64,000 bases of DNA from Mycolicibacterium anyangense. GTDB taxonomy: Bacteria; Actinomycetota; Actinomycetes; Mycobacteriales; Mycobacteriaceae. Positions 26,136 through 36,432 of this stretch are shown here, piece by piece. Under the pieces are notes generated by a model. The model had not been told where the DNA came from. It saw only the letters and a program-made list of their open reading frames with translations, and did not search any database. The stretch is taken from assembly GCF_010731855.1 (NCBI RefSeq), contig NZ_AP022620.1, positions 124,001-188,000 on the forward strand, in the 5' to 3' direction. The translations under genes and the position numbers were made by a program. How positions within the stretch are numbered: position 1 is the stretch's first letter; the number at the start of each line of letters is the position of its first letter.

Positions 26136-27397
26136 GCGTCTGGATCCCGCGCAACCGCCGCGGGAACCGGATGTTGGTAGAGCCGGGAAGCGTTCTCCCA
26201 GGTCACCTTTCGGATGATGTCGGCGGGAAGCGTCTGGATCTGCTCGCGGATGGTCTCCTGGGTGTGCGGCCAGGTGGAGTCGCAGTGCGGGTAGTCCGCC
26301 TCGAGTAGAATGTTGTCGGCGCCGATCCGTTCGTACTGGATGAACGAGGACTGGTCCTCGACGGCGCAGAACCAGAAGTTGCGGCTGAACACCTCCGCCG
26401 GTGTCAGGGTCTCGCCGAGCGCCTTCCACGTGCCGTACATCTCGTGATAGCTCAGCATGTGGTCAAGGCGGTCCAGAAGCCCTGCCACCCAGCCGATTCC
26501 ACCTTCGGACAAACAGATCTTCAGATCCGGGTAGCGGGTGCAGACCCCCGAGTACAGCCAGTCCACCGCAGCGGTGATCGCATAGGCGAAGAACAGCACA
26601 CCGGCCACGTCTGGAGGGGCGTCGGCGGTGGTGGAGGGTGAGGTTCCCGACGACCCGATGTGCAGGTTCACAACCGTGCCGGTGTGGGCGCAGGCGGCCA
26701 GTAACGGCTCCCAGTACCCGGAATGAATCGTCGGCAGACCCAGCAGCGCGGGGTTCTCGCTGAACGTCACCGCGTGGAAGCCGCGTTCGGCGTTCTCGTA
26801 GATCATCGTGGCGCCGACCTCGGGATCCAGCAGCCACGGCAGCTGGCACGGGATGATCCGGTCCGGGTACGCGCCGGCCCAGGCCTCCAGATGCCAGTCG
26901 TTCCAGGCCCGCACCGCTGCCATCGCCAGGTCGCGATCGTTGGTCACCTGCTGCAGGCGCTGGCCGGCGAAGCCGGGGAGGAACGAGGGGAAGTTCAGCG
27001 AGGCATACACGCCGTTGAGGTCCATATCGGCCACCCGCGCGTGGATGTCCCAGGCGCCGCGGCGCATCTCGTCGAATCGGGCCGGCTCGAAGCCGTACTC
27101 CGAGACTGGCCGGCCTACCACCGCGTTGAAGCCGACATTGGGTAGTGACTGCCCGTCATAGATCCAGGTCTGGCCGCCGTCGTCGGTATCCACCACCCGC
27201 GGCGCCCGGTCGGCGAACTTACGGGGTACCCGGCCCTCGAAGGTGTCCGGCGGCTCGACGATGTGGTCGTCGACGGAGATGACGGTGTAGTGCCGGGTGG
27301 CGCGCGGCGGGTCGGGCAGGAAGGTCACGGTGCGGTCGGCGCCGGTCTTGGCGGTGGTGAAGTTGAGGTTCGTCTGCAATTCGTCGATGGACGCCAT
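26129..27397 (-). CDS. Amidohydrolase-2-family metal-dependent hydrolase
   Basis: The 422-aa protein belongs to the TIM-barrel amidohydrolase-2 (ACMSD-like) family. The strand-1 metal motif is altered to SVDDHIVEPP (DxH-type, close to residue 42). Later ligands fit NLHIGSSG, LSEGGIGW and the strand-8 Asp in EADYPHCDSTWP. These proteins perform decarboxylation or C-C/C-N hydrolysis in aromatic and sterol-like catabolism. It is the last gene of the leftward operon that begins with echA13, 13 bp after the aldolase gene. The substrate is unknown. Confidence 0.88.
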   Translation of the reverse strand: MASIDELQTNLNFTTAKTGADRTVTFLPDPPRATRHYTVISVDDHIVEPPDTFEGRVPRKFADRAPRVVDTDDGGQTWIYDGQSLPNVGFNAVVGRPVSEYGFEPARFDEMRRGAWDIHARVADMDLNGVYASLNFPSFLPGFAGQRLQQVTNDRDLAMAAVRAWNDWHLEAWAGAYPDRIIPCQLPWLLDPEVGATMIYENAERGFHAVTFSENPALLGLPTIHSGYWEPLLAACAHTGTVVNLHIGSSGTSPSTTADAPPDVAGVLFFAYAITAAVDWLYSGVCTRYPDLKICLSEGGIGWVAGLLDRLDHMLSYHEMYGTWKALGETLTPAEVFSRNFWFCAVEDQSSFIQYERIGADNILLEADYPHCDSTWPHTQETIREQIQTLPADIIRKVTWENASRLYQHPVPAAVARDPDAY

Positions 27398-27410
27398 GGG
27401 GCACGCTCCT

Positions 27411-28184
27411 TCAGTGCAGGACGGTGGGGTCGGCTTTGATGGTCATACGTGCCGCACCCGCCCAGTACACGTCGGCCGCCCGCTCGATCAGTGACGCCTG
27501 CATGCCCACCATGTCGCCGCGGTTCATCTGCGACGGAGTGCGACCGGTCAGCATCACGTCGTAGGCCAACCGGCACACCCGGTCGATGGACACCGCCCGG
27601 TACACCGCGGACGCCACGTCGTGGCCCATCGCGATGACACCGTGGTTGGCCAGTACCACCAGGTTGGCCGGGCCGATCTGCTCGGCTAATTCAGCTGCGC
27701 GCCAAGGGGTGTCGACCTCTCCGTCGTACTTCTCGACCAAGTACATATCGTCGAGGAACAGGGCTCCGGTCTGGTGGACGAGCTCGGGCAGCACCCCGAG
27801 TGCGGCGATCAGGCTGACGTAGTAGGGGTGGTTGTGGATCACTACCCGCGCGTCGGGCCGGTGCCGGTGGATCTCGGTGTGGATGTGGATCGCCGGGGTG
27901 ACATCCCAACGGCCGCTGACCACGTGGGCGTTCTGGTCGACCACGCAGATGTCGGAGGCAGTGAGCTCGGCCCACCACAATCCCCACGGGTTGACGTACA
28001 TATCGCTGCGGCCCTCGGGCTGCCAGGTGATGTGGCCGGCCATGTTCTCGGCGAACCCGATATCGGCGAGGTGGCGGAATGCGATCGCCATCTTCTGCTC
28101 ATCGGTCAGGTCCACCCCGATGCGGGGCACCTTCGACGGCGCCCATACGCCCAATCCGCCCTGGCGTACTTCGTGGTTACTCAT
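27411..28184 (-). CDS. Class II aldolase/adducin-family protein
   Basis: The 257-aa protein shows the fold's features: GFAENMAGHITWQP near residue 43 and zinc ligands in IHTEIHRHRPDARVVIHNHPYY and VLANHGVIAMG. Members split C-C bonds of hydroxy-ketone phosphates, or in catabolic operons act as decarboxylases or hydrolases on non-phosphorylated substrates. Placement between fadD and an amidohydrolase suggests the latter. The start overlaps the fadD stop by 4 bp. Confidence 0.9.
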   Translation of the reverse strand: MSNHEVRQGGLGVWAPSKVPRIGVDLTDEQKMAIAFRHLADIGFAENMAGHITWQPEGRSDMYVNPWGLWWAELTASDICVVDQNAHVVSGRWDVTPAIHIHTEIHRHRPDARVVIHNHPYYVSLIAALGVLPELVHQTGALFLDDMYLVEKYDGEVDTPWRAAELAEQIGPANLVVLANHGVIAMGHDVASAVYRAVSIDRVCRLAYDVMLTGRTPSQMNRGDMVGMQASLIERAADVYWAGAARMTIKADPTVLH

Positions 28185-29776
28185 GATTGCTCCAGTGTTG
28201 ACCGGATGAGCTCGCGAAGTCGGCCTTTGGCGATCTTGCCGCCCGAGGAGCGCGGTAGTTCATCGAGGATCTCCAGGCGCTCCGGCAGCAGCTCCTTGGA
28301 CATGCCCTGGGACAGCAGGTGCTCCACGAGCCCCGCAAGATCCAGCGCGTAACCGTCCTTGAGTTCGGCGTACACACACACCCGCTCGCCGAACAGCGGG
28401 TCGGGCATCGCCACCGCCGCGGCAACCGCGACCGCGGGGTGGGTGGCCACCACCTCCTCGACCTCGACCGCACTGATGTTCTTGCCGCCGCGCAGGATGA
28501 AGTCCGAGGTTCGTCCGGTCAGCCGCAGATAACCCTCGGCGTCCAGCTCGCAGATGTCACCCATCCGCATCCAGCCGTCGGCGGTGTACAGCTTGTCGTG
28601 GTCGACCCCACCCAGGTAGCCCATGCTGAGCGCAGGTCCACGGCAAACCGGTTGCCCGCGGCCGGATTCCGTCACATCGGTGTCGCCGTCGAACAGCCGC
28701 ACGGCCATCTCAGGCACGATGCGCCCGGCGGTGCGCAGCCGGTGGTGCAGCGAGTCCTGCGTGGTGGTGGCGCTCAGCATGCCGGTCTCGTTGGACCCGT
28801 AGAACTGCAGGATCGTCACGCCGGTGAGCTCCTCGAATTGCGCGGCCTGGGTGTAGGGCAGCGGCTCGCCACCGGTGAACACCACCCGCAGGCTGCTCAG
28901 GTCGTGCTCGCGGGAGGCATCGCTGGCCAGGATCATCATCAGCTGCGTGCTGACGCAGCACAGCACCGTCGCACGGTGGCGTTCGATGGCCGCGCAGGTG
29001 GCCGCCGCGTCGAAGCGTTCGATGCGCACCGTCGTCGTGCCGAGGTGAAGGGGCGTGATGTGCGAGGTCCACAGTCCGAAACCGAACGGGATGGGGATCA
29101 CCGGCAGGAACACGTCGTCGGCGGTGAGTTCGCCGTTGGCGACGGCCTTGAGGTGAAAGTAGTGCCAGCGGTTCTGGTTGTGCACGACGCACTTGGGCAG
29201 GCCGGTGGTGCCCGACGTGGAGTTGATCAGAAACGGTTCGTCGGGCCCGACGGGGGACAGCGCCGCTCCTGACACGGGCGCTGGGTCGATGCGGAGCTGG
29301 CCAAGGGAGTCGAGTACCACCGCAGGCACGGAGGTGTCGGCAGCCGCCGCGGCGGCCTGGTCTCGCCGGTGCGCATCGCTGACCAGAAGTGCCGGCGTCG
29401 TGCTGCGCACGATGTGGCTGGCTTCGCGCACTCCGGCCCGCGCCCCCAGCCCGACGGTCACCGCGCCGCATCGTTCGATGGCCACCAGCAGCACGTGGAT
29501 CGACGAGGTGTCGCCGTGCCACACCGCCACCCGATCACCCCGGGTGACCCCCAGTGCCTGTAGTTGTGTGGCCAGGTTGGTGGTGGCGGTGTCGAACTGT
29601 GACCAGGTCAGGGTCCGCTCCGGGCCAGCGGCATCGAAGTCGATGTAGGCGGCCTTGTCCGGTGTTGAGGCGGCATTGGCGGTGACGAAGTCCGAGAGTG
29701 TGGCGTCGGTCCACCAGCCCGCGGCGCGATACCGCGCGGCTTCGGCGCTGGTGGGCGCGACAGCGTCGACGGCCAT
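28181..29776 (-). CDS. Acyl-CoA synthetase (AMP-binding), FadD-like
   Basis: The ATG at 29776 (MAVDAVAPTSAEAARYRAAGWW) is preferred over the longer open frame, which would run into the upstream gene. The 531-aa adenylate-forming enzyme has the P-loop NSTSGTTGLPKCVVHN, the A5-type motif FYGSNETG, the hinge region LTGRTSDFILRGGKNISAVEVEEV and the catalytic Lys in SSGGKIAKGRL. It activates a carboxylic acid as an acyl-AMP and transfers it to CoA. The N-terminal WWTDATLSDFV is typical of cyclohexanecarboxylate- or benzoate-like CoA ligases, but specificity cannot be read by eye. It lies 56 bp after the double synthetase. Confidence 0.9.
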   Translation of the reverse strand: MAVDAVAPTSAEAARYRAAGWWTDATLSDFVTANAASTPDKAAYIDFDAAGPERTLTWSQFDTATTNLATQLQALGVTRGDRVAVWHGDTSSIHVLLVAIERCGAVTVGLGARAGVREASHIVRSTTPALLVSDAHRRDQAAAAAADTSVPAVVLDSLGQLRIDPAPVSGAALSPVGPDEPFLINSTSGTTGLPKCVVHNQNRWHYFHLKAVANGELTADDVFLPVIPIPFGFGLWTSHITPLHLGTTTVRIERFDAAATCAAIERHRATVLCCVSTQLMMILASDASREHDLSSLRVVFTGGEPLPYTQAAQFEELTGVTILQFYGSNETGMLSATTTQDSLHHRLRTAGRIVPEMAVRLFDGDTDVTESGRGQPVCRGPALSMGYLGGVDHDKLYTADGWMRMGDICELDAEGYLRLTGRTSDFILRGGKNISAVEVEEVVATHPAVAVAAAVAMPDPLFGERVCVYAELKDGYALDLAGLVEHLLSQGMSKELLPERLEILDELPRSSGGKIAKGRLRELIRSTLEQS

Positions 29777-29832
29777 CGTCGCATCATAGGAAAGTGCGTG
29801 GCGTTTGACTCTGGTTGTGAGACAGCGCCGCT

Positions 29833-32800
29833 CTACAGATCGAGCAGGCGGATCGACTCGGTACGCATGTCGACTTTGCGGACTTTGCCGGTCACGGTCA
29901 TGGGGAACTCCTCGACCACCCGGACATAGCGGGGGATCTTGTAATGAGCCAGCTTGCCGGTGGCGAACTCCCGCACTGCCGCGGCGTCGAGGGCGTCGGC
30001 ACCGGCGCGCATCTTGATCCACGCGCAGATCTCTTCACCGTATTTCTCATCGGGCACGCCGATCACCTGGACGTCGTCGATGTCGGGATGGGAGTGCAGG
30101 AACTCCTCGATCTCGCGCGGGTAGACGTTCTCACCACCGCGGATGACCATGTCCTTGATGCGGCCGACGATCTGGCAGTAGCCGTCGTCGCGCATCACGG
30201 CCAAATCCCCGGTGTGCATCCAGCCGTCGGAGTCGACGGCCTCCCGGGTGCGGTCGTCGTCGCGCCAATAGCCCAGCATCACCGAGTAGCCGCGGGTGCA
30301 GAACTCGCCGGGTTCGCCGCGCGGAACGAACGCGCCGGTGTCCGGGTCGACGATCTTGATCTCAACGTGCGGGTGGGCCCGGCCGACGGTCGCCGTCCGC
30401 CGCTCTAGATCGTCGTCGATGAGGGTTTGGCAGGACACCGGGCTCGTCTCGGTCATGCCGTAGGCGATCGAGACCTCGCCGATGTTCAACTCGTCGATGC
30501 ACCGCTTCATCACCTCCACCGGGCACGGTGAGCCCGCCATGATCCCGGTGCGCAGCGAGGTGACATCCCGGCTGGCCAGGTCCGGGTGGCTGAGCACGGC
30601 GATGAACATCGTCGGCACTCCGTACAGCCCGGTGCAGCGTTCCTGCTCGACGGCGGCGAGCGTGGCCGCCGGGTCGAAACCGGCGGCGGGGATCACCATC
30701 GTCGCGCCATGCGTGGTGCAGCCGAGGTTGCCCATGACCATGCCGAAGCAGTGATAGAAGGGCACCGGGATACACAGCCGGTCCTCGGGGGAGAAGTTGA
30801 TGAGCTCGGTGACGAAGTAGCCGTTGTTGAGGATGTTGCGATGGGAGAGCACCGCACCTTTGGGCGAACCCGTGGTGCCGGAGGTGTACTGGATGTTGAT
30901 CGGGTCCGACGGGGCCAGAAGATCCATCCGGCGTCGCAGATCCTCGTCGCCGACGCTGTCAGCGCGCTCGCGAAGCCGGTCCCAATCGGGTGTGCCCAGG
31001 AAGACGACATCGCGGAGGTCCGGCACCTCGGGGTGGACCTCGGCGACCATGGCGCGGTAGTCGGAGCCCTTGAACTCTGTGGCGGAGAACAACATTCGCA
31101 CCCCGGAGTGATTCAGCACATACGCCAGCTCGTGGGTCCGATAGGCCGGGTTGATGGTGACCAGGATGGCGCCGGCCTTGGCCGTGGCGTACTGCAGAAT
31201 CACCCACTCCGCACAGTTGGGCGCCCAGATGCCCACCCGGTCGCCTTGTTCGACGCCGACGGCGATCAAACCTCGTGCCAGGCGGTTGATCTCGGCGTCC
31301 AGTTCGGCGTAGGTCCAGCGCCTGCCGGTGGGCACGTCGACCAGCGCCTCGACGCCGGGGTACTGCACTGCCGTGCGTTCGAAGTTCGCGCCGATGGTCT
31401 CGTCGAGCAGGGCGACGGTCTGCTCACCGGCCGCGTAGGACCTCGGCGTTTGTTGTTGGCCCAGCGTGTCCTTCAGCACGTGTTTCACAACCTTTCCGCC
31501 GGCGTTTCGTGGCAGTGCGTCGACGATCGCGATCCGCCGCGGGCGCTTGTAGCCCGCCAAGTGAACCCGGCAGTGCGACTCGATCTCCTCGACGGTCGGT
31601 GGGTCGTCCGGGTCGTGGGGGACGATGACCGCCAACGGTGTTTCTCCCCAGGTCGGATCCGGTACCCCGACGACGGCCACCTCGGTGACCTTCGGGTGCG
31701 CTGCCACGGCGTTCTCCACCTCGGCGCTGTAGATGTTCTCTCCGCCCGAGATGATCATGTCTTTCTTCCGGTCGACCACATAGATGTAGCCGTCCTCATC
31801 CTGCCGGACCAGGTCGCCGGAATGGAACCATCCGCCGTGAAAGGCCTCGGCGGTCTGGGTGGGCTTGTTCCAGTACTCCCGCATCACCAGCGGGCCCTGA
31901 TAGACGATTTCGCCGACGCTGCCCACAGGCACGTCGTTCATGTCGTCGTCGACGATCCTGACCTCGACGTTGAGCATCGGTGTGCCCACCGAGCCGATCT
32001 TGCGGACCGCATCGGGTCCACTCAGCAGGCAGGTGATCGGACTGCACTCGGTCTGCCCGAAGGCGGCGACGATCTCGGCGTGCGGAAAGGCGTCGATCAT
32101 CCTCTGCAGCAAGGTGTTCGACGCCGGTGCCGCACCCCACCAGATCCGGCGGAGCCGGGAGAAATCCCATTTGCTCAGGCCGTCCAACGAGCAGACCAGT
32201 TGCCATTGCGCGGGGGTCATCCAGCAGGAGGTCACCTGTTCGGTGACGATGGTCCGCACGATCGCCTCGGGGTCGAAGCCCGTCGACGGCGGGATGACGA
32301 CCCTGCCGCCGGTCAGGAACGCGGGCAGCATTCCGGACACCCCGGCCGTATGGAACAGCGGGGCGACGCCCATCCAGCAGTCGTCGTCGGCGCGATGACC
32401 CAGCGTGCCGATCGAACTGAACGCGTGCAGGTAGAGGTTACGGTGGCTCAGCACCGCACCTTTCGGGAAGCCGGTGGTACCCGAGGTATAGACGATGAAC
32501 GCGGGATCCTCATCGCCGACGTCGACACGCAGGGCCTCGGCGCTCGCGCTGTCGATCACCTCCTGCAGGTCACCGCCGATGGTGATGACCGTGTGTACCG
32601 AATCGGCCGACTGCCGGGCCGCTTCGAGCGTGGGGGCCAGCGCGGCGTCCACCACGACGGCCGACGCCCCGCTGTCGGTCAGCAGGTAGGCGATCTCGTC
32701 AGCGACCAGACGAAACTTCACCGGCACCGCGATGGCACCGAGACGTAGGGCAGCCAGCCAGCTTTCGACCAGCTCGATACTGTTCAATCCGAACACGGCA

Positions 32801-32985
32801 ACCCGGTCGCCGCGGCGGACGCCTCGTTCGGCAAGGGCGTTGGCCAACCGGTTGACCCGGTCGTCCATCGCGCTGAAGGTGCTGCGCCGCAGAGGGTCGA
32901 CGAAACCGACCTGGTTGGGGCGCACCCGCGCATGGCGGGCCAGAACGTCGCTCAGCGTGATCCCGGTTGACGCCGAGACGGTCAT
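29833..32985 (-). CDS. Tandem acyl-CoA synthetase: two complete AMP-binding ligases in one polypeptide
   Basis: One uninterrupted 1,050-residue frame encodes two full ANL ligases. Module 1 (about 1-510) has [16 protein letters not shown] at Tyr166, [30 protein letters not shown] and catalytic Lys498 (NAGGKVVK). Module 2 (about 520-1050) has [16 protein letters not shown] at Tyr700, [31 protein letters not shown] and catalytic Lys1034 (VTGKVRK). The junction ([32 protein letters not shown]) looks like the C-terminus of one ligase joined to the N-terminus of a FadD35-like one with only a few linker residues. Both active sites appear intact. The gene sits between fadE18 and another fadD in the leftward operon. 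The joining could be a genuine fusion or a lost stop codon. Confidence 0.9.
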   Translation of the reverse strand: MTVSASTGITLSDVLARHARVRPNQVGFVDPLRRSTFSAMDDRVNRLANALAERGVRRGDRVAVFGLNSIELVESWLAALRLGAIAVPVKFRLVADEIAYLLTDSGASAVVVDAALAPTLEAARQSADSVHTVITIGGDLQEVIDSASAEALRVDVGDEDPAFIVYTSGTTGFPKGAVLSHRNLYLHAFSSIGTLGHRADDDCWMGVAPLFHTAGVSGMLPAFLTGGRVVIPPSTGFDPEAIVRTIVTEQVTSCWMTPAQWQLVCSLDGLSKWDFSRLRRIWWGAAPASNTLLQRMIDAFPHAEIVAAFGQTECSPITCLLSGPDAVRKIGSVGTPMLNVEVRIVDDDMNDVPVGSVGEIVYQGPLVMREYWNKPTQTAEAFHGGWFHSGDLVRQDEDGYIYVVDRKKDMIISGGENIYSAEVENAVAAHPKVTEVAVVGVPDPTWGETPLAVIVPHDPDDPPTVEEIESHCRVHLAGYKRPRRIAIVDALPRNAGGKVVKHVLKDTLGQQQTPRSYAAGEQTVALLDETIGANFERTAVQYPGVEALVDVPTGRRWTYAELDAEINRLARGLIAVGVEQGDRVGIWAPNCAEWVILQYATAKAGAILVTINPAYRTHELAYVLNHSGVRMLFSATEFKGSDYRAMVAEVHPEVPDLRDVVFLGTPDWDRLRERADSVGDEDLRRRMDLLAPSDPINIQYTSGTTGSPKGAVLSHRNILNNGYFVTELINFSPEDRLCIPVPFYHCFGMVMGNLGCTTHGATMVIPAAGFDPAATLAAVEQERCTGLYGVPTMFIAVLSHPDLASRDVTSLRTGIMAGSPCPVEVMKRCIDELNIGEVSIAYGMTETSPVSCQTLIDDDLERRTATVGRAHPHVEIKIVDPDTGAFVPRGEPGEFCTRGYSVMLGYWRDDDRTREAVDSDGWMHTGDLAVMRDDGYCQIVGRIKDMVIRGGENVYPREIEEFLHSHPDIDDVQVIGVPDEKYGEEICAWIKMRAGADALDAAAVREFATGKLAHYKIPRYVRVVEEFPMTVTGKVRKVDMRTESIRLLDL

Positions 32986-33007
32986 CGTTGCGTCCTCTCA
33001 GTGCTGG

Positions 33008-34075
33008 CTAGATGCCGATGCGATCGGCGAGCAGCGCCCGGTTGTGGCTACTGCTGCCGAACAACGCCTCGGTGGTCTTCGCGCGGCGGAAGTACAGGTG
33101 CAGATCGTGCTCCCAGGTGAACGCGATACCACCGTGCACCTGGATGGCATTGGCCGCGCACAGCTTGAACGTGTCGGCGGCCTGCGCCTTGACCAACGGG
33201 GCGGCGACGGCCAGTTCAGCAGGGTCGTCGGCGGTCATCGCCGCGAACATCACCGCCACCCGGGTAGCGTCGATCTCGATCAGCATGTCGGCGCACATGT
33301 GCTTGACCGCCTGGAATGATCCGATTGCGCGATCGAATTGTGTTCTGCTGCTGGCATAGTCGACGGAGAGATCAAGGCAGGCCTGCGCTCCGCCGAGCAT
33401 CTCGGCGGCCAGCAGCACCCGGGCGCTGTCCGGTACCCGGTCCAGAGTTTCCGCTGCCCCGGTGAGAAGTTCGGCTGCTGCCGCCCGCAGTGTCAGCCGG
33501 GCGACCGGACGGGTGATGTCGAAGGAGGCGAGTTCCTCGGCACTGACCCCGGGCGAGTCAGCGGGCACCACGGCCAGCGCCACCGCGTCGTCGACGACGG
33601 CGGGAACCACGATCACGTCGGCCAGGTGGCCGTGCAGCACCGGGCTGCACACGCCGGTCAGCACCAGACCGTCCGCGGTGCGTTCGGCGGTTACGGGTGC
33701 GGTGTCGGCGTACGCCGCGATCCGAGCCCCGCTGAGCAGTCCGGGCAGCAGCCGGTGCCGCTGCTCCTCGTCTCCGGCTGCCAGAATCGCGTTCACCGCG
33801 AATACGTGGGTGGCCAACGGCGTCGGGGTCAGGGCGCGCCCAAGTTCCTCGAAGGCGATGCTCGATTCGATAAGGGAGGCACCTGCTCCGCCGTACTCGA
33901 CGGGCACGTGCAGACCCGGCAGCTCGAGCTCGCGGCAGACCCGCTGCCACAGCCGTTCGTCGTGCCCGGTGGTCGCGGCGATCTGCCGGACTCGGGGCAG
34001 TGGCGCGACCTCGGTGAGGAAGTCGCGCACCGACTGCCGGAAGTCTTCCTGGTCGGTGTCGTACTGAAAGTCCAT
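33008..34075 (-). CDS. fadE18: Acyl-CoA dehydrogenase, FadE18-like (beta-type subunit)
   Basis: This 355-aa FAD-dependent acyl-CoA dehydrogenase has MDFQYDTDQEDFRQSVRDFL at the N-terminus and the C-terminal AIQVHGGIAFTWEHDLHLYFRRAKTTEALFG. That is the hallmark of the shorter partner in mycobacterial alpha2beta2 dehydrogenases such as ChsE1-ChsE2. It starts one base after the fadE17-like gene ends, so the two products should assemble together. Order, strand and size match M. tuberculosis Rv1933c. The substrate is presumably a ring- or side-chain-bearing acyl-CoA, by analogy with other such heterotetramers. Confidence 0.9.
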   Translation of the reverse strand: MDFQYDTDQEDFRQSVRDFLTEVAPLPRVRQIAATTGHDERLWQRVCRELELPGLHVPVEYGGAGASLIESSIAFEELGRALTPTPLATHVFAVNAILAAGDEEQRHRLLPGLLSGARIAAYADTAPVTAERTADGLVLTGVCSPVLHGHLADVIVVPAVVDDAVALAVVPADSPGVSAEELASFDITRPVARLTLRAAAAELLTGAAETLDRVPDSARVLLAAEMLGGAQACLDLSVDYASSRTQFDRAIGSFQAVKHMCADMLIEIDATRVAVMFAAMTADDPAELAVAAPLVKAQAADTFKLCAANAIQVHGGIAFTWEHDLHLYFRRAKTTEALFGSSSHNRALLADRIGI

Positions 34076-34076
34076 C

Positions 34077-35291
34077 TCAGCGCGGCTCCTTCGGAAGTCC
34101 CAGGAGCTGTTCGCCGATCACGTTGCGCTGAATCTGCGAGCTCCCCGCGTAGATGGTGGCCGCCCGCGCATACACCAGTTCGTCGAGCCATGCGGACGCG
34201 GAGTTGGGGGTTCCGGCGGCGGGCATGATCAACGCCTCCCCGTTGCCCGGTCCGTCGGCGCACAACGCATCGAGCCCCAGGATTTCGACCGCCAGTTCGG
34301 TATAGCGGCGGAAGTACTCACTCCAGATCACCTTGTTCACCCCGGCCTCCACACCCGGACGCTGCCCGTTGAGCAGCCGGGTCAGGCCGCGGTAGCCCTG
34401 GTAGCGCAGAATCTGCACCCGCGAATAGCACCACGCCAGCCCGTCGCGGATCAGGGGATCGGTGTGCTTGCCACGTTCGGTGGCCAGTGTCCGAAGCCGG
34501 TCCAGTCCGCGGCCGAATTCGATTGCTGCGGTGGTGATCTGAGAGCCGCGCTCGAATCCGAGCACCGTCATCGCAGCGGCCCACCCGCCGCCGACACCGC
34601 CCAGCACGTCGCCGGCGCGGGCGCGGGCGTCGGTGAAGAACACCTCGGAGAACGACTCGTGTCCGGCGGCGTTGACGATCGGCCGGACGAGCACCCCGGG
34701 TTGGTCGACGGGCACCAGCAACATCGACAGCCCCTTGTGCTTGGGTGCTTCGGGATCGGTCCGGGCCAACACGAAGATCCAGTTCGCCGTCGGGCCTGCC
34801 GATGTCCAGATCTTCTGCCCGTTGATCACCCAGTCATCGCCGTCGAGCACCGCCTTGGTGCGCACCGAAGCAAGATCCGACCCGGCATCGGGCTCGGAGA
34901 AGCCCTGACACCAGCGATCCTCGCCGGACAGAATGCGCGGCAGGAAATGTCTCTTCTGCTCCTCGGTGCCCAGGGCGATCATCGCGTTGCCCAGCAGGTC
35001 GATCCCGAACATGTCGTTCTCTTCGCGCTCGGGTGCCCCGCCGCGGGCGAATTCCTCGGCCAGCACCGCCTGCTCGATGGCCGACAGCCCGCCGCCGCCG
35101 TACTGTCGCGGCCACGAGACCGCGGCCAGGCCGCGGTCGGACAGGATCTTGCGCCACTGGTGGCGCAGTTCAGCGCGCTCGTCGGTGGGCAGCGCGCCGG
35201 GGCCGGACCAATCGGCGGGCAGGGTCTCGGCCAGGAAGGTCCTGATCTCCGCGCGGAACGCCTCGGCTTCGGGCGGGTAGTCGATGTCCAC
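34077..35291 (-). CDS. fadE17: Acyl-CoA dehydrogenase, FadE17-like (alpha-type subunit)
   Basis: The 404-aa partner subunit shows [28 protein letters not shown]-contact motifs [16 protein letters not shown] and [16 protein letters not shown], and the C-terminal [26 protein letters not shown]. This is the pattern of ChsE-type subunits. It overlaps nothing but is separated by one base from fadE18 and by 19 bp from echA13, giving a tight operon like Rv1935c-Rv1934c-Rv1933c. The reaction is alpha,beta-dehydrogenation of an acyl-CoA with electrons passed to ETF. Confidence 0.92.
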   Translation of the reverse strand: MDIDYPPEAEAFRAEIRTFLAETLPADWSGPGALPTDERAELRHQWRKILSDRGLAAVSWPRQYGGGGLSAIEQAVLAEEFARGGAPEREENDMFGIDLLGNAMIALGTEEQKRHFLPRILSGEDRWCQGFSEPDAGSDLASVRTKAVLDGDDWVINGQKIWTSAGPTANWIFVLARTDPEAPKHKGLSMLLVPVDQPGVLVRPIVNAAGHESFSEVFFTDARARAGDVLGGVGGGWAAAMTVLGFERGSQITTAAIEFGRGLDRLRTLATERGKHTDPLIRDGLAWCYSRVQILRYQGYRGLTRLLNGQRPGVEAGVNKVIWSEYFRRYTELAVEILGLDALCADGPGNGEALIMPAAGTPNSASAWLDELVYARAATIYAGSSQIQRNVIGEQLLGLPKEPR

Positions 35292-35310
35292 GTGTTCTTC
35301 GCTCCGGCGG

Positions 35311-36207
35311 TCAGGGACGGTTCTTGTCGGCAGGCAGGATCTCCGGGGCGAGCCGCCAGTCTTCGAGGCCTTGCTCCACGGTGCCGATGCCCAGCGGATT
35401 ACCGGTCACCTCGGCCCAGTGCGAGTGGTTGAGCTGGTGCAGCGTGAAGCAGGAGTCCAGGGCGTTGGAGAAGCCCATGGCATCGACGCTCTGGTTCACC
35501 GACTCCTTGATCAACAGCGCGGCGATGGTGGGAACCTTGGCGATGCGGGCGGCGAACTCCAGAGTGCGTGCCGACAGTTCGTCGGTCGGGAACACCTTGC
35601 TGACCATGCCCAGCGCGTGCGCGTCGTCGGCACCCAGGGAATCACCGGTGAGCAGCAGCTCTTTGGCCTTGCGCGGACCGAACTCCCACGGGTGGCCGAA
35701 GTATTCGACCCCGCACATCCCCAGCCGGGTCCCGACCACGTCGGCGAAGATCGTGTCCTCGGCGGCGACGATGAGGTCGCAGCACCAGGCCAGCATCAGT
35801 CCTGCGGACAGCACCATTCCGTGCACTTCGGCAATGGTGATCTTGCGCAGGTTGCGCCACCTCTTGGTGTTCTGGAAGAAGTAGTGCCATTCCTGGCGAT
35901 GCCGGGCGTCGGCGCCGCTGAGCGTTCCGCCGTTGCAGAGATACGTCGGGTGCTGGCCGGCGCCGGTCGATCGTTCCCGGACGTCATCGGAGGATCCGAG
36001 GTCATGGCCGGCCGAGAAGCTCGGCCCCGCTCCGCGCAGGATCACCACCCGCACGGTGTCGTCCTCTTCGGCGAGTTCGAACGCCAACCCGAGTTCGACG
36101 AGCATCCCCCGGTTCTGCGCGTTGCGCTGCTTCGGGCGGTCGAGCGTGATCACGGCGATCCTCCCGCTGTGGAGGACCTCGTAGGAGATGTAGTCGAAAT
36201 GCTGCAC
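35311..36207 (-). CDS. echA13: Enoyl-CoA hydratase/isomerase family, EchA13-like
   Basis: The GTG at 36207 is preferred: it has GGGAAGGGAG upstream and begins [12 protein letters not shown]. The frame's extension to 36282 reads through the promoter region. The 298-aa crotonase has the oxyanion-hole segments [14 protein letters not shown] and [39 protein letters not shown]. It is the first gene of the leftward operon and divergent from the monooxygenase operon, as in M. tuberculosis Rv1935c/Rv1936. It may hydrate the product of the FadE17/18 pair. Confidence 0.9.
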   Translation of the reverse strand: MQHFDYISYEVLHSGRIAVITLDRPKQRNAQNRGMLVELGLAFELAEEDDTVRVVILRGAGPSFSAGHDLGSSDDVRERSTGAGQHPTYLCNGGTLSGADARHRQEWHYFFQNTKRWRNLRKITIAEVHGMVLSAGLMLAWCCDLIVAAEDTIFADVVGTRLGMCGVEYFGHPWEFGPRKAKELLLTGDSLGADDAHALGMVSKVFPTDELSARTLEFAARIAKVPTIAALLIKESVNQSVDAMGFSNALDSCFTLHQLNHSHWAEVTGNPLGIGTVEQGLEDWRLAPEILPADKNRP

Positions 36208-36432
36208 GAATGCTCCCTTCCCTTGCCGCGGATCACCGCCGCTGGAGCTGCACGCTACGCGGCCTTCAACGATTATGTCCATAGCTGATACGACACAATT
36301 TCGCCCTAATGGGACACATATGACGTAGAAAATTGCAACTTGCGCCGAGTGAAGTATCTTGCTAGTACTGTGGTGTACGTCGCATCCGATGTGCCACGCG
36401 CGGTCGTTCGGCCACTACCGAGAGGGTTCACC
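36208..36432. promoter_or_regulatory. Divergent promoter region, candidate Mce3R-type operator
   Basis: These 225 bp separate the two divergent operons. The middle (about 36280-36375) is conspicuously AT-rich for this genome. It contains the related elements gatacgacaca (from 36287) and, in inverted orientation, gtgtacgtcgcatc (from 36372), reading GATgCGACGTACAC on the other strand, plus the palindrome catatg. In M. tuberculosis the Rv1935c-Rv1936 intergenic region is controlled by Mce3R. These inverted elements are candidates for such sites, by inference only. Confidence 0.45.

Noticed and set aside
24414..26429. 671-residue minus-strand open frame
   Set aside because: Spans two real genes in other frames (LppU-like protein and hydroxyacid dehydrogenase) and has no recognisable domain.
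30586..32748. 720-residue plus-strand open frame
   Set aside because: Antisense to the double acyl-CoA synthetase, whose motifs are intact; composition is that of a shadow frame.
34464..35432. 322-residue plus-strand frame antisense to fadE17
   Set aside because: A shadow frame; the opposite strand carries a full acyl-CoA dehydrogenase with all motifs.
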